NCBI GenBank assembly: GCA_050730755.1
Contig: JBOHNR010000016.1
Location: forward strand, 1-5,864
Length of the DNA: 5,864 nucleotides
Source: CAVPPA01 sp050730755
GTDB lineage: Bacteria; Patescibacteriota; Saccharimonadia; Saccharimonadales; UBA4665
Direction of reading: 5' to 3'
Part shown: positions 5,227 to 5,864 of the stretch, one piece after another
Position numbering within the stretch: the first letter of the stretch is position 1
Layout of the letters: every line of letters starts with the position of its first letter
The notes under the pieces: generated by a model
Database searches by the model: none
Told to the model about the DNA's origin: nothing
The model's input: only the letters and a program-made list of their open reading frames with translations
Translations under genes and position numbers: made by a program

Positions 5227-5864
5227 TTACAAAACAGGCGGTAAGCCGACAATCGCATTATAGCCACTGTTAGGGGTGCCTACACTACGTGGTAACCAAA
5301 GTTCCGGAGTATATTCGAAAACTTCAGCAGCATCATTAGATGTAATTGTATCCGTGGGCATGGCATGGCCGAGCGATCCAAAAGTGCGTAAAAATTCTAC
5401 CTGTTGAGCTACGAAAGATCCATAAATTTTAAGTTGATTATCACAGGTTGTGTAAAAACTCGCGCCGCTGGTTAATACTGGTGCACCATTACCGGTTGCA
5501 CAAGTATAAATATCACCTCCTATCCCACTGCTATCCGTTTCAGCAACATATAATCCATCTAGTTCAGTGACATTACTGCCTATATAGATGCTACCTCCGA
5601 CAACTACTAGTCTAAGATCCGGTATTTGGCTTGGGTTTGTCCAGCTGGTGGAGTTAGTGTAAACCACGTTATTGCCGATATAGACATTTCCTTTTGCATA
5701 GATAGTAACTGTTCCGTTCACACTCGATGGAAGGCTTACACTACTACCTTGCTGTTGAGTTACTCCGGATAGGTCACTAGTGAAGTCACAATCAGCTGTA
5801 GAGTCTCCAAAATTACCTCCAAACAAGCCAGTTCCCGTCGCACCCACTGTATTCGAAAATGATA
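5227..5864 (-). CDS. C-terminal part of a secreted/surface protein, probably pilus-associated (5' end outside window)
   Basis: The frame is open to the right edge; 211 residues are visible and the real start lies outside (the internal GTG at 5847 is read as Val in a continuous frame). The protein is Gly/Ser/Thr/Asn-rich with short beta strands in repeat-like units: GTVTIYAKGNVYIGNNV, LRLVVVGGSIYIGSNVTELDGLYVAE and NQLKIYGSFVAQQVEFLRTFGSL. This suggests a beta-solenoid-like extracellular domain. Three cysteines are visible, two of which flank a short loop (IYTCATG...YTTCDNQL) and could form a disulfide. The end, AEVFEYTPELWLP...GLPPVL, resembles C-termini I recall from large CPR/Saccharibacteria surface proteins, some with PilX-like N-termini; this was not verified. 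No TM anchor or LPxTG is seen in the visible part. Stop TAA. It sits just upstream of pilM on the same strand, hinting at a pilus-linked role, but a separate promoter lies between them. Confidence 0.8.
   Translation of the reverse strand, partial: SFSNTVGATGTGLFGGNFGDSTADCDFTSDLSGVTQQQGSSVSLPSSVNGTVTIYAKGNVYIGNNVVYTNSTSWTNPSQIPDLRLVVVGGSIYIGSNVTELDGLYVAETDSSGIGGDIYTCATGNGAPVLTSGASFYTTCDNQLKIYGSFVAQQVEFLRTFGSLGHAMPTDTITSNDAAEVFEYTPELWLPRSVGTPNSGYNAIVGLPPVL

Noticed and set aside
1..5864. CRISPR array, tRNA/rRNA, insertion sequence or defence island
   Set aside because: No regularly spaced repeats, no transposase frame and no structural RNA genes were seen; nearly all sequence is used by the pilus genes.

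Overview
The window carries the core of a type IV pilus (T4P) assembly operon. All genes lie on the minus strand, so transcription runs from high to low coordinates. The order is: the 3' end of a secreted or surface protein (5864-5227), an intergenic region with a promoter, then pilM, pilN, pilO, a small one-TM protein, pilB and the first 188 codons of pilT, which runs off the left edge. The genes are packed tightly: pilM/pilN and pilO/small gene share 4-bp ATGA overlaps, and the other gaps are 3, 14 and 21 nt.

Organism. The sequence is AT-rich, and UGA is used as a stop in pilM and pilO, so the code is standard rather than the UGA=Gly code of Absconditabacteria/Gracilibacteria. Several features together resemble Patescibacteria (CPR), most likely Saccharibacteria (TM7): no pilP or pilQ follows pilMNO, a short anchored protein replaces them, PilB lacks the zinc tetracysteine motif, and the upstream protein ends in an LPPVL tail of a type I recall from CPR surface proteins. 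This placement comes from pattern recognition, not a database search.

How the genes work together. PilM is a cytoplasmic actin-like ATPase-fold protein that binds the N-terminal NLLP motif of PilN. PilN and PilO are single-pass membrane proteins that form the alignment/platform subcomplex. PilB is the extension ATPase and PilT the retraction ATPase. Pilins, PilC and prepilin peptidase are not in the window.

Control region (about 5038-5226). A good extended -10 promoter (TGCTATAAT, 5160-5168) would start a transcript near 5153. This gives a leader of about 115 nt before the SD-supported pilM start at 5037. The leader holds an 8-bp hairpin, a competing 6-bp stem and a 31-codon overlapping reading frame. 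A perfect 14-bp palindrome lies upstream of the promoter. This control region and the small PilP-position protein are the least explained parts of the window.
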